Of a stretch of DNA of 10,457 bases, positions 1 to 8,205 are shown one piece after another. The notes beneath the pieces were generated by a model that searched no databases, was not told the DNA's origin, and worked only from the letters and a program-made list of their open reading frames with translations. The stretch covers positions 1 to 10,457 of the forward strand of contig JAICGL010000087.1 in NCBI GenBank assembly GCA_025923175.1, given 5' to 3'. Source of the stretch: Acidimicrobiia bacterium (GTDB taxonomy: Bacteria; Actinomycetota; Acidimicrobiia; IMCC26256; BP-133). Both the position numbers and the translations under genes were made by a program. Numbering within the stretch: the stretch's first letter is position 1; each line of letters begins with the position of its first letter.

Positions 1-1
1 G

Positions 2-793
2 ATCGCCGCCGTGTTCGAGAAGCCGAGCGCCCGCACCCGGGTGTCGTTCGAGGTGGCGGTGGCAACCCTCGGCGGGCACTGTGTGACATTGCGGGGAGAA
101 GAGCTCGGCCTCGGCAGCCGGGAGTCGGTGGCTGACGTTGCCCGCACTTTGGCCAGCTACTGCACGATGTTCGGCGCCCGGGTCTTCGATCACCGGGTGC
201 TCGAGGAGATGGCTCGCATCGGCGGCGTCCCCGTCGTGAATCTCCTGTCCGACACCGCTCACCCCGGTCAGGCGGTCGGCGACCTCCTCACGCTGGAGGA
301 GCACCTCGGCGGGCCCGTGGAGGGCCGCCGGCTGGCGTTCATCGGTGACGGCAACAACGTCGCTGCGTCTCTCGCGCTGGCCGCCGCCCTCACCGGCATG
401 GAGATGGTGATTGCCAGCCCGTCGGGCTACGAGCTCGACGACGCGGTTGTCGACCGGGCCCGTAATCTCGGCGGAGTCATCGAGCTGGTCGCTGACCCCT
501 TTGACGCCGTCGCAGGCGCCGACGCCGTCTACACCGACGTCTGGACCTCGATGGGTCAGGAGGCCGAGAAGGAGACTCGCGTGGCCGCCTTCCGCGGCTA
601 CCAGGTCAACGCCGCGCTCATGGCCGCCGCCCGGCCCGACACGCTCGTGCTGCACTGCCTGCCCGCCAAGCGGGGCATCGAGATCACCGACGAGGTGATC
701 GACGGCCCCAACTCCGTGGTGTGGACACAGGCCCAGAACCGCATGCATTCCTACCGCTCGATCCTCGTCGAGCTGACGGGAGACGACGCGTAG
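2..793 (+). CDS. argF: Ornithine carbamoyltransferase, 5'-truncated by the window edge
   Basis: Transfers the carbamoyl group of carbamoyl phosphate to ornithine to make citrulline, the sixth step of arginine synthesis, in the cytoplasm. The reading frame is open to the left edge (I-A-A-V-F-E-K-P), so the GTG at 11 is an internal valine; about 45-50 N-terminal residues are missing compared with the usual ~310. Visible motifs: SARTRVSFE (carbamoyl-phosphate loop, usually STRTR), HPGQAVGDLLT at about 272-304 (usually HPCQ), the ornithine-binding DVWTSMGQE at about 535-561, and HCLPAKRG at about 652-675 with the catalytic cysteine. The SMG loop separates it from aspartate and acetylornithine carbamoyltransferases. 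The C-terminal NRMHSYRSIL helix is intact. Its TAG stop overlaps the argR GTG by one base. Family assignment is very secure; the two motif substitutions are discussed as a finding. Confidence 0.96.
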   Translation: MAAVFEKPSARTRVSFEVAVATLGGHCVTLRGEELGLGSRESVADVARTLASYCTMFGARVFDHRVLEEMARIGGVPVVNLLSDTAHPGQAVGDLLTLEEHLGGPVEGRRLAFIGDGNNVAASLALAAALTGMEMVIASPSGYELDDAVVDRARNLGGVIELVADPFDAVAGADAVYTDVWTSMGQEAEKETRVAAFRGYQVNAALMAAARPDTLVLHCLPAKRGIEITDEVIDGPNSVVWTQAQNRMHSYRSILVELTGDDA

Positions 794-1269
794 TGGCTCT
801 CGGCAAGCCGCAGCGTCAGCACCGCATCGCCCGCCTCCTCGAGGAGCAGGTGATCTCCAGCCAGGTCCAGCTGGTGGAGCTCCTGGCCACCGAGGGCCTG
901 AACCTCACCCAGGCCACGGTCAGCCGCGACCTGGAGGAGCTTGGGGCGGTCAAGGTCCGGATCCCCGGCGGGGCGATGGCTTACGCCATTCCCGAGCTGG
1001 CCAAGGACCGGGTAGCGCCGGAAGAGGTTCTGAGAAAGGTGCTGGGCGAGTTCCTCGTCGAGGCGGCCCACTCGGCCAACCTCGCCGTTCTGCGGACGCC
1101 GCCCGGCTCGGCGCACGTCGTCGCCTCGGCGCTCGACCGGGCCAACCTGTCCGATGTTCTCGGTACGGTCGCCGGCGACGACACCGTCCTCGTCGTCTGC
1201 CCACCCCCCGAGGGCGGGGAGCGGATGTCCGCCCGCCTGGCCAGGCTGGCCGGGCTCGAAGCCCAGTAA
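793..1269 (+). CDS. argR: Arginine repressor ArgR
   Basis: Arginine-responsive transcription factor. In this family hexamers bound to arginine sit on ARG boxes and repress arginine biosynthesis genes. The 158-residue product has the usual length and two domains. The N-terminal winged helix is at residues 8-62, with the recognition-helix signature QATVSRDLEELGAVKVR (40-56). The C-terminal oligomerisation and arginine-binding domain is at about 85-155, with GTVAGDDT (124-131), whose Asp pair contacts arginine in the E. coli protein. The GTG at 793 was chosen because it overlaps the argF stop (TAGTG), has GGGAG at 778-782 ten bases upstream, and gives the family N-terminus; an upstream in-frame extension would lie inside argF. 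Its place inside the operon suggests it is autoregulated. The promoter and ARG box would be upstream of the window. Confidence 0.96.
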   Translation: MALGKPQRQHRIARLLEEQVISSQVQLVELLATEGLNLTQATVSRDLEELGAVKVRIPGGAMAYAIPELAKDRVAPEEVLRKVLGEFLVEAAHSANLAVLRTPPGSAHVVASALDRANLSDVLGTVAGDDTVLVVCPPPEGGERMSARLARLAGLEAQ

Positions 1270-1310
1270 CGGCAACGCAGTAGTCGAAGCCAAGAGCCAA
1301 GAGAAGAAGC

Positions 1311-1320
1311 GAAGGAGAAG
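1311..1320 (+). promoter_or_regulatory. Ribosome binding site of argG in a purine-rich spacer
   Basis: The 54-base gap between argR and argG (1270-1323) is strongly purine-rich toward its end. It contains AGGAG at 1313-1317, six bases before the GTG at 1324. This decides the argG start. AGCCAAG is repeated in tandem at 1288-1301. No promoter hexamers or ARG-box-like palindrome are evident, so argG is probably translated from the operon mRNA. Confidence 0.7.
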
Positions 1321-1323
1321 TCC

Positions 1324-2534
<1,211 letters not shown>

Positions 2535-2538
<4 letters not shown>

Positions 2539-3956
2539 GCGAGCCGTCGGATCCGAAGCGCGGCCAGTCGCTCTGGCAGGGCCGGTTCGGCGACGCCCCC
2601 GCCGAGGAGCTCCTCGACTTCACCGAGAGCCTCTCGTTCGACCGCCGCCTGGCGGCCGACGATCTGGCCGGCTCCCGGGCCCACGTCGACATGCTGGCCC
2701 GCGTGGGGCTCATCACCGAGGAGGAACGGGCTGTCGTGGCGGCCGCCCTGGCGAGGGTGGAGGCGGAGATCGACGCCGGCACCTTCACGTTCCTGCCGCT
2801 CGACGAGGACATCCACACCGCAGTCGAGCGCCGGGTCACCGAGCTCGCCGGCCCGGCCGGAGCCAAGCTCCACACCGGCCGGAGCCGCAACGACCAGGTC
2901 GCCCTCGACCTGCGGCTCTACGTCCGCCGAGAGGGCCGGGTCATGGCCGGGCGGCTCTGCGACCTGATGCAGGTGCTCCTGCGCCGGGCGGCCGAGGCGC
3001 ATGCCGCCGACGTCTACCTCCCCGGTTACACCCACATGCAACGGGCACAGCCGGTCATGCTCGCCCACCATCTGCTGGCCCACTTCTGGGCGCTGTCCCG
3101 CGACGTCGACCGCTTGGCCGACGCCCTCGACCGGGCCGACGTGTCGCCGCTCGGCGCCGGAGCCCTGGCCGGCTCGACGCTCCCTCTCGACCCGGGCAGC
3201 GTGGCCGCCGACCTCGGTTTCGCCCGCCCGTTCGAGAACTCGCTCGACGCCGTCTCGGATCGCGACTTCGTCGCCGAGCTGCTCTTCGTCTGCGCCCTCT
3301 GCCAGGTGCACCTCTCCCGCCTCGGCGAGGAGGTCGTGCTGTGGGCCACCGAGGAATTCGGCTTCCTCAAACTGGCCGACGCCTACTCCACCGGCAGTTC
3401 GATGCTGCCCCAGAAGAAGAACCCCGACATCGCCGAGCTCGTGCGGGGCAAGGCCGGGCGGCTCATCGGCCACCTGACCGGCTTCCTGGCCACGCTGAAG
3501 GGCCTGCCGCTCTCCTACAACCGGGATCTTCAGGAGGACAAGGAACCGCTCTTCGACACGCTCGACACGCTGGCCCTGGCCGGCACGGCCATGGCCGGCC
3601 TGCTCGACACCGCCACCTTCGACTACGAGCGCATGCGGGCCGCGGCCGACACGCCGTCGAGCGCGGCTGCCGACCTGGCCGAGGATCTGGTGCGGGGCGG
3701 CATGCCGTTCCGGGAGGCCCACGCTCTGATCGGGAAGCTGGTGCGGGAGTCGGTGGAGCGCGGGATCCCCCTCGACGAGCTGATCATGACCGAGCCCAAG
3801 CTCGGGCCCGACGCCCTGGCCGCCCTGGAGCCCGGCGCCTCCGTCCGCCGCCGTACGTCGCCCGGCGGAGCGGGCACGGCGTCGGTGGCCGCCCAGATGG
3901 AAGCAGCCCGGGCACGCCTTGCCGACCAGGAGGGGCGGCTCGCCAAAGGTGCCTGA
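2535..3956 (+). CDS. argH: Argininosuccinate lyase
   Basis: Splits argininosuccinate into arginine and fumarate, the last step of arginine synthesis; a cytoplasmic homotetramer of the fumarase/aspartase superfamily. The product has 473 residues, normal for the family. Visible signatures: SLWQGRF near the N-terminus (12-18), HTGRSRNDQVALDLRLY (113-129), YTHMQRAQP (165-173) with the catalytic-region His167, and the mobile-loop signature GSSMLPQKKNP (287-297), which contains the catalytic serine (288 or 289). The GTG start forms a 4-base GTGA overlap with the argG stop. GGAG at 2529-2532 is too close to act as a normal ribosome site, so translational coupling to argG is likely. The 3' end overlaps the next gene, mpg, by 8 bases. 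Assignment is secure. Confidence 0.98.
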
Positions 3957-4563
3957 ACTGCCTTTGGCGGCTCACGCCGTCCCGGCGGCTTTCTACGCCC
4001 GTGATCCCCGGGACGTGGCCGTCGACCTCCTCAACAAGTTGCTGATCCACGAGGACCCTGTCCACGGACCGATCGGCGGGCGCATCGTGGAGGCCGAGGC
4101 CTACCTCGGTGCCGGTGCCGATCCCGGTTCCCACGCCTTCCGTGGCCCGGGAAAGCGCAACGCCACCATGTTCGGCCCGCCCGGCCGGCTGTACGTCTAC
4201 TTCACCTACGGCATGCACTGGTGCAGCAACGTCGTCTGCAACCCGTCCGGAGGGGGCGGCGCCGTCCTGATGCGGGCGCTCGCTCCGCTCGTTGGGCTGG
4301 ACGTCATGTGGGCCCGGCGGCCGAAGGCGCGCCGTGAGCGCGACCTCTGCTCCGGCCCCGCCCGCCTGTGTCAGGCGCTCGGCCTGACCGGTGACCTCGA
4401 TGGGGCCGACTTGTCCACGGGGCCTGTCCACCTGCTCGACGACGGCACACCACCGCCGTCCGACCCCGGCAACTCCGTCCGCATCGGCCTGAGCCCCGGC
4501 AAGGGCGATGACTCGCCGTGGCGCTGGTTCGTTGCCGGCGACCCGAACGTCAGTCGGCGCTGA
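3949..4563 (+). CDS. mpg: 3-methyladenine DNA glycosylase, AAG/MPG family
   Basis: Base-excision repair enzyme that flips out and removes alkylated or deaminated purines (3-methyladenine, hypoxanthine) from DNA. The 204-residue product matches bacterial AAG proteins. By comparison with human AAG the catalytic Glu is E50 in VEAEAYLG (47-54), with Y52 and H62. LYVYFTYGMHWCSNV (81-95) is the second core signature, with the intercalating tyrosine Y82 or Y84 and N94. The fold starts at about residue 14 (AFYARDP). The start is uncertain: GTG 3949 overlaps argH by 8 bases and may be used by re-initiation at the argH stop; an AGGAGG at 3928-3933 lies 15 bases upstream, farther than usual. TTG at 3919 would add ten residues. 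The 3' end overlaps the convergent transporter gene by 14 bases. In Mycobacterium tuberculosis mpg sits next to tyrS; here two minus-strand genes lie between. Confidence 0.93.
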   Translation: MPELPLAAHAVPAAFYARDPRDVAVDLLNKLLIHEDPVHGPIGGRIVEAEAYLGAGADPGSHAFRGPGKRNATMFGPPGRLYVYFTYGMHWCSNVVCNPSGGGGAVLMRALAPLVGLDVMWARRPKARRERDLCSGPARLCQALGLTGDLDGADLSTGPVHLLDDGTPPPSDPGNSVRIGLSPGKGDDSPWRWFVAGDPNVSRR

Positions 4564-5776
4564 GCTTCGGGACGCACATCACGAGGACGGCGCCGGCGGT
4601 GGCGGCGATGGCGAACGTGTAGAAGTTCCAGTTCACACCGAGCGACGAGGCGAGGAGCCAGCCGCCGACGGTCGGCCCGAGGATCGCCCCGAGCCGCCCG
4701 ATGCCCAGTGTCCAGCCCAGCGCCGATGCTCGATGGTCAGTGCCGTAGTACGAGGCGACGTATCCGTTGAGGAGGATCTGCGTGCCGACCGAGCCGAGCC
4801 CGGCGGCGGCGACCACGACGTAGAGCGTGCCGATCGACAGCCCCTGGGACATCAGCAGGACGGCTGCGGCGGCGACGACGAATCCCGCAGCCGTGACCAC
4901 CTTCGCTCCGAGACGGTCGGCCACCGTCGAGCCTGACAGCGCCCCGATGACCGCGCCGACGTTGAGCATGACGAGGAAGGCCAGCGACGACGTCAGGGGG
5001 TAGCCGGCCTTCTGCATGATCTTGGGCAGCCACGTGTTGAGCCCGTAGACCAGCAGCAGCCCGCAGAAGCTGGCGAGGGGGAACAGGACGCTGGCCGCCA
5101 GCTTCGGGCCGGTGAACAGCGCCTTCGACAACGGCTGCTTCTTTGCAGCTTTGAATTGGCGGGATTCCGGCAGGTACCGCCACGCCAGCGGGACGATCGT
5201 GACCAGGGGAAGCATCCCCAGCGCGAAGAGGAACCGGAAGCCGTAATCCTCGAGGAACCAGATCGCCATCAGCGCCGCCAGTATCCCGCCGACGGAGTAG
5301 CCGGAGAACATCAGAGCGTTGTACCGGTGGTGCCGGTCGGCGGGGGCGTACTCGACGGTGAGCGCCACCGTCGTGGGCATCACACCGCCCAGGCCCAGCC
5401 CGGCCAGGAAGCGGGCGGCGGCGAACACGCCGGCGGTGGGAGCGAGGGCGCAGGCGCCCATGGCCAGCGAGAACCAGACGAGGCACCCGAGCAACACCTT
5501 GCGCCGGCCGATCCGGTCGGTCAGCGCACCCACGGCCAGCGCCCCGATGAGCATGCCCGCCAGGCCCAGGCTGGCGATGTTGCCCACCCGCTGGGGGGTC
5601 AACCCCCAGCGGCCGTAGTCGAGCAGTTCCGGGACGACCGATCCGTAGACGATCAGGTCGTACCCGTCGAAGACGATGGTGGCGAAGCACAGACCGAGCA
5701 CGAGAAACCGCTGGGTCTGGTCTGTCGTATCGGAAGTAGCCGTTGGCGTGGCCGCCATCGAGGTCGCAGTGGTCAC
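4550..5776 (-). CDS. MFS transporter, aromatic acid:H+ symporter-like
   Basis: Predicted inner-membrane carrier of the major facilitator superfamily with 12 transmembrane helices in 408 residues. The closest family by motif is AAHS (PcaK/BenK type, aromatic acid/proton symport): FDGYDLIVYG (36-45) in helix 1 with the acidic pair typical of that family, GALTDRIGRRK (83-93) between helices 2 and 3, RFLAGLGLGGVMP (122-134) in helix 4, the YLPESRQF loop (201-208) after helix 6, STVADRLGAK (283-292) between helices 8 and 9, and GWTLGIGRLGAILGP (354-368) in helix 11. Residues 1-22 are a Thr/Ala-rich cytoplasmic tail. The GTG start has a good ribosome site, GGGGAGGG at 5783-5790, six bases away. The substrate cannot be told from sequence: other short organic acids are possible, and there are no aromatic catabolism genes in the window. 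It follows the PBP gene by 71 bp on the same strand. Confidence 0.9.
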   Translation of the reverse strand: MTTATSMAATPTATSDTTDQTQRFLVLGLCFATIVFDGYDLIVYGSVVPELLDYGRWGLTPQRVGNIASLGLAGMLIGALAVGALTDRIGRRKVLLGCLVWFSLAMGACALAPTAGVFAAARFLAGLGLGGVMPTTVALTVEYAPADRHHRYNALMFSGYSVGGILAALMAIWFLEDYGFRFLFALGMLPLVTIVPLAWRYLPESRQFKAAKKQPLSKALFTGPKLAASVLFPLASFCGLLLVYGLNTWLPKIMQKAGYPLTSSLAFLVMLNVGAVIGALSGSTVADRLGAKVVTAAGFVVAAAAVLLMSQGLSIGTLYVVVAAAGLGSVGTQILLNGYVASYYGTDHRASALGWTLGIGRLGAILGPTVGGWLLASSLGVNWNFYTFAIAATAGAVLVMCVPKLSAD

Positions 5777-5812
5777 GGCGTTCCCTCCCCGAAGCCGTCG
5801 TCGGCGGAGGCG

Positions 5813-5841
5813 AACATATCAGATTTTGTACGACCGTGAAA
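5813..5841 (-). promoter_or_regulatory. Weak candidate promoter for the MFS transporter gene
   Basis: The 71-base gap between the PBP stop and the transporter start has an AT-rich patch at about 5812-5841, out of keeping with its surroundings. Read on the minus strand it offers TATGTT (5813-5818) as a -10 and TTTCAC (5836-5841) as a poor -35, 17 bases apart. The -10 matches consensus at four of six bases and the -35 at only two. The transporter may have its own promoter here or may simply be read through from the PBP gene. Confidence 0.3.
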
Positions 5842-5847
5842 GAGGTG

Positions 5848-8136
5848 CTAGTTACGAGCCCAGATCGTGACCGTCTGGCCCTCGTCGATCACCGCGCCGC
5901 TACCCGGCTCCTGCCTCCACACCCGCCCCGGCGCCGCCCTGACGCCTTCGGGGGGCTCCTCGACCACGATGCTCACGTTGAGGCCTGATGCCTGGAGCAT
6001 CCGGGCCGCCTGGTCGACCGCCAGGCCGATGGTGTTGACGATCACGATCGGCCGGGGCGGGCCGGACGACACGCCGATGACGACGGTCGCTCCCAGCGTC
6101 ACCAGCGTCCCGGGCGCCGGCGTCTGGTCGGCCACCATGCCCGACGCCCGCTCCCGGCTCGGCCGCCGCTCGGACACCACGTTGAAGCCAGCCGCCTCGA
6201 GTACCTGGCGGGCCTGCGTCTCGTACTGGCCGCCGACGTCGGGCAGCGCCACCGTGTTCGGCGGCGGCGTCGAGGCGGCGATCCGCTCCTGGGGGACGAC
6301 CACTTCGGGCACCGGGAAGGGGGCGACCGGGATGCCCGCCAGCGCCGGCGCCATGACCCGGTTCCAGATCTGCGCCGGCCACGAACCGCCCGTCACCCGG
6401 ATCGGGGTGGCCGGCGGGACCATCGACCGCAGCTCCTCGGGGAACCCCACCCACACGGCGGTCACGAGCTCGGGCGTGTACCCGACGAACCAGGCGTCCC
6501 TCCACTCGTTGGCCGTGCCGGTCTTGCCCGCCACCGGCCGGTCACCCAGCTGGGCGGCGGTGCCCGTCCCCCGCTGGACCACCTGGCTCAGGATGCCGGT
6601 CACGCCCCGGGCAACCTCGGTGGGAATGGCCCGGCGCAGCGTCGAGGGCCGCTGGTAGAGGACGGAGCCGTCGGCCCGGGTGATCTCCGTCACGAAAGTC
6701 GGGTCGGCGTGCATCCCGTCGGCGGCAAAGGTCGAGTACGCCGATGCCATGTCGAGCACCGTCACCTCGTTGCTGCCGAGCACCGCCGAGGGGAACGGCT
6801 GGAGCTCGCCGGCGATGCCCAGGTTGTGGGCCATGGCAATGGCCTTCTCCGTGCCGACGTCCTGGATCAACCGGGCGTAGACCGTGTTCACCGAGTGGAC
6901 CGTGGCATCGACCAGGTTCTGGGGCGGCCCTCCTTCACCTTCGTAGTTGCGCACCACCCAGGGTTCCTGACCCTGGGGCATCGGGACGGTGAGCGTTGGC
7001 GGGGCCTCGTAGACCTTCTCCTGGGGAATGCCCTGGGCCAGCGCCTCGGCCAGCACGATCGGCTTGAACGACGACCCGGTCTGGCGCAGCCCCTGTGTCG
7101 CGAGGTCGAACTTGGCCTCCGGCTCCGCCCCGAAGAAGTCCCGTCCGCCGACCAGAGCCCGGACGAAGCCGTTGGTCGGATCGAGCACGACCACGGCACC
7201 CGAGGGGTCGGTGGCGGGGTTCTGGAGCACCGCCTTCACCGCTTCCTCCGCCGCCTGCTGAATCCGCAGGTCGACGGTGGTGCGGATCCGCAGCCCCTCC
7301 TCGAAGAGCAGCCGGCGCCGGTCGGCTGAGGTGGCACCGAAGCGCTCGTCGTCCAGGATGAAGCGCTTGACCCGCTCCACGAAGTAGCCGGCGTCGTAGC
7401 GGGCGTCGTCGGGCCGCTTGGCTCCCACGCCCAGCGGGGCGGCTTCGGCGGCGGCGATGTCGGCTTCGGAGGCCGAGCCCAGCTCCCGCATGCGGCCCAG
7501 CACCACCTGCCGGCGGGCCAGCGCGGCGTCCGGTGCGGTGTACGGGTCGTAGTTCTCCGGCGCCTGGATCAACCCGGCCAGCAGCGCGCTCTCGGCCAGC
7601 GTGACCTCGGACGCCGGCTTCCCGAAGTACTGCTGGGAGGCGGCCTGCACGCCGTAGGCGCCGTTCCCGAAGTAGATGCGGTTGAGGTAACCCTCGAGGA
7701 TGGCCTCTTTGGTGTGCGTCCGTTCGAGCTGGATGGCCATGACCGCTTCCCGCAGCTTGCGGCTGACGGTCTTCTTCGAGTCGAGCAGCACGTTCTTCAC
7801 GTATTGCTGGGTGATCGTCGATCCACCCTCGACGATCGCTCCCGCCTCGGCGTTGCTGCGCATCGCCCGGGCCACCGCCCGGAGGTCGACGCCCTTGTGG
7901 GAGAAGAAGCGGGCGTCCTCGATGGCCACCACCGCAGCCGTGAGCACCGGCGCCATCTCCGTCAGCGGAACTTCCTCCCGGTCCTGCTCGGCGTGGAGGG
8001 TGGTGATGAGCGACCCGTCGGCGGCGAACACCTTGGTCGTCTCGGCCTGCGCCACCGGGCGAGCGATGTCGACCCGGTAGGCGCACCCGCTCCCCGCCAG
8101 AGCAAGCGCGACGACGAACCAGAGGCGTCGGACCAT
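5848..8136 (-). CDS. Class A penicillin-binding protein with two PASTA domains
   Basis: Bifunctional peptidoglycan synthase acting outside the membrane; polymerises lipid II and cross-links stem peptides. The 762 residues read in order: signal/anchor (5-17); GT51 glycosyltransferase (about 55-230) with catalytic Glu73 in EDARFFSHKG, GGSTITQQYVKN (104-115), RKLRE with Glu130, and YLNRIYFGNGAYGVQAA (150-166); transpeptidase (about 310-600) with SxxK at S355-K358, SVN at 415-417 and KTGT at 538-541; a Pro-rich linker (about 603-627); and PASTA domains at about 628-693 and 697-760. All catalytic motifs are intact. PonA-type actinobacterial PBPs are the nearest relatives. ATG 8136 was chosen because it starts the signal sequence; AAAGGAG at 8149-8155 is 12 bases upstream, slightly long. 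The frame stays open farther upstream, but only as the complement of tyrS. The N-terminus ends in AGSGC with Cys18, compatible with a lipobox. Confidence 0.95.
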   Translation of the reverse strand: MVRRLWFVVALALAGSGCAYRVDIARPVAQAETTKVFAADGSLITTLHAEQDREEVPLTEMAPVLTAAVVAIEDARFFSHKGVDLRAVARAMRSNAEAGAIVEGGSTITQQYVKNVLLDSKKTVSRKLREAVMAIQLERTHTKEAILEGYLNRIYFGNGAYGVQAASQQYFGKPASEVTLAESALLAGLIQAPENYDPYTAPDAALARRQVVLGRMRELGSASEADIAAAEAAPLGVGAKRPDDARYDAGYFVERVKRFILDDERFGATSADRRRLLFEEGLRIRTTVDLRIQQAAEEAVKAVLQNPATDPSGAVVVLDPTNGFVRALVGGRDFFGAEPEAKFDLATQGLRQTGSSFKPIVLAEALAQGIPQEKVYEAPPTLTVPMPQGQEPWVVRNYEGEGGPPQNLVDATVHSVNTVYARLIQDVGTEKAIAMAHNLGIAGELQPFPSAVLGSNEVTVLDMASAYSTFAADGMHADPTFVTEITRADGSVLYQRPSTLRRAIPTEVARGVTGILSQVVQRGTGTAAQLGDRPVAGKTGTANEWRDAWFVGYTPELVTAVWVGFPEELRSMVPPATPIRVTGGSWPAQIWNRVMAPALAGIPVAPFPVPEVVVPQERIAASTPPPNTVALPDVGGQYETQARQVLEAAGFNVVSERRPSRERASGMVADQTPAPGTLVTLGATVVIGVSSGPPRPIVIVNTIGLAVDQAARMLQASGLNVSIVVEEPPEGVRAAPGRVWRQEPGSGAVIDEGQTVTIWARN

Positions 8137-8205
8137 GAAGGTATTCAACTCCTTTCCGTTGCCCAGCGTCGGGATGGACGAAGCGTGGAGATACGGTGTC
8201 CGTCC
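8137..8205. promoter_or_regulatory. Divergent intergenic region between the PBP gene and tyrS
   Basis: These 69 bases must hold, or overlap, the start signals of both divergent genes. The PBP side has a ribosome site, AAAGGAG on the minus strand (8149-8155). The tyrS side has only GGAG at 8187-8190, fifteen bases before the GTG, and a TACGGT (8192-8197) that could be a -10 of the TAnnnT type. No convincing -35 was found for either gene, and the region is too short for a T-box leader. Confidence 0.4.

Noticed and set aside
8137..8205. T-box riboswitch upstream of tyrS
   Set aside because: The gap is only 69 bases and lacks the T-box consensus and a specifier stem.
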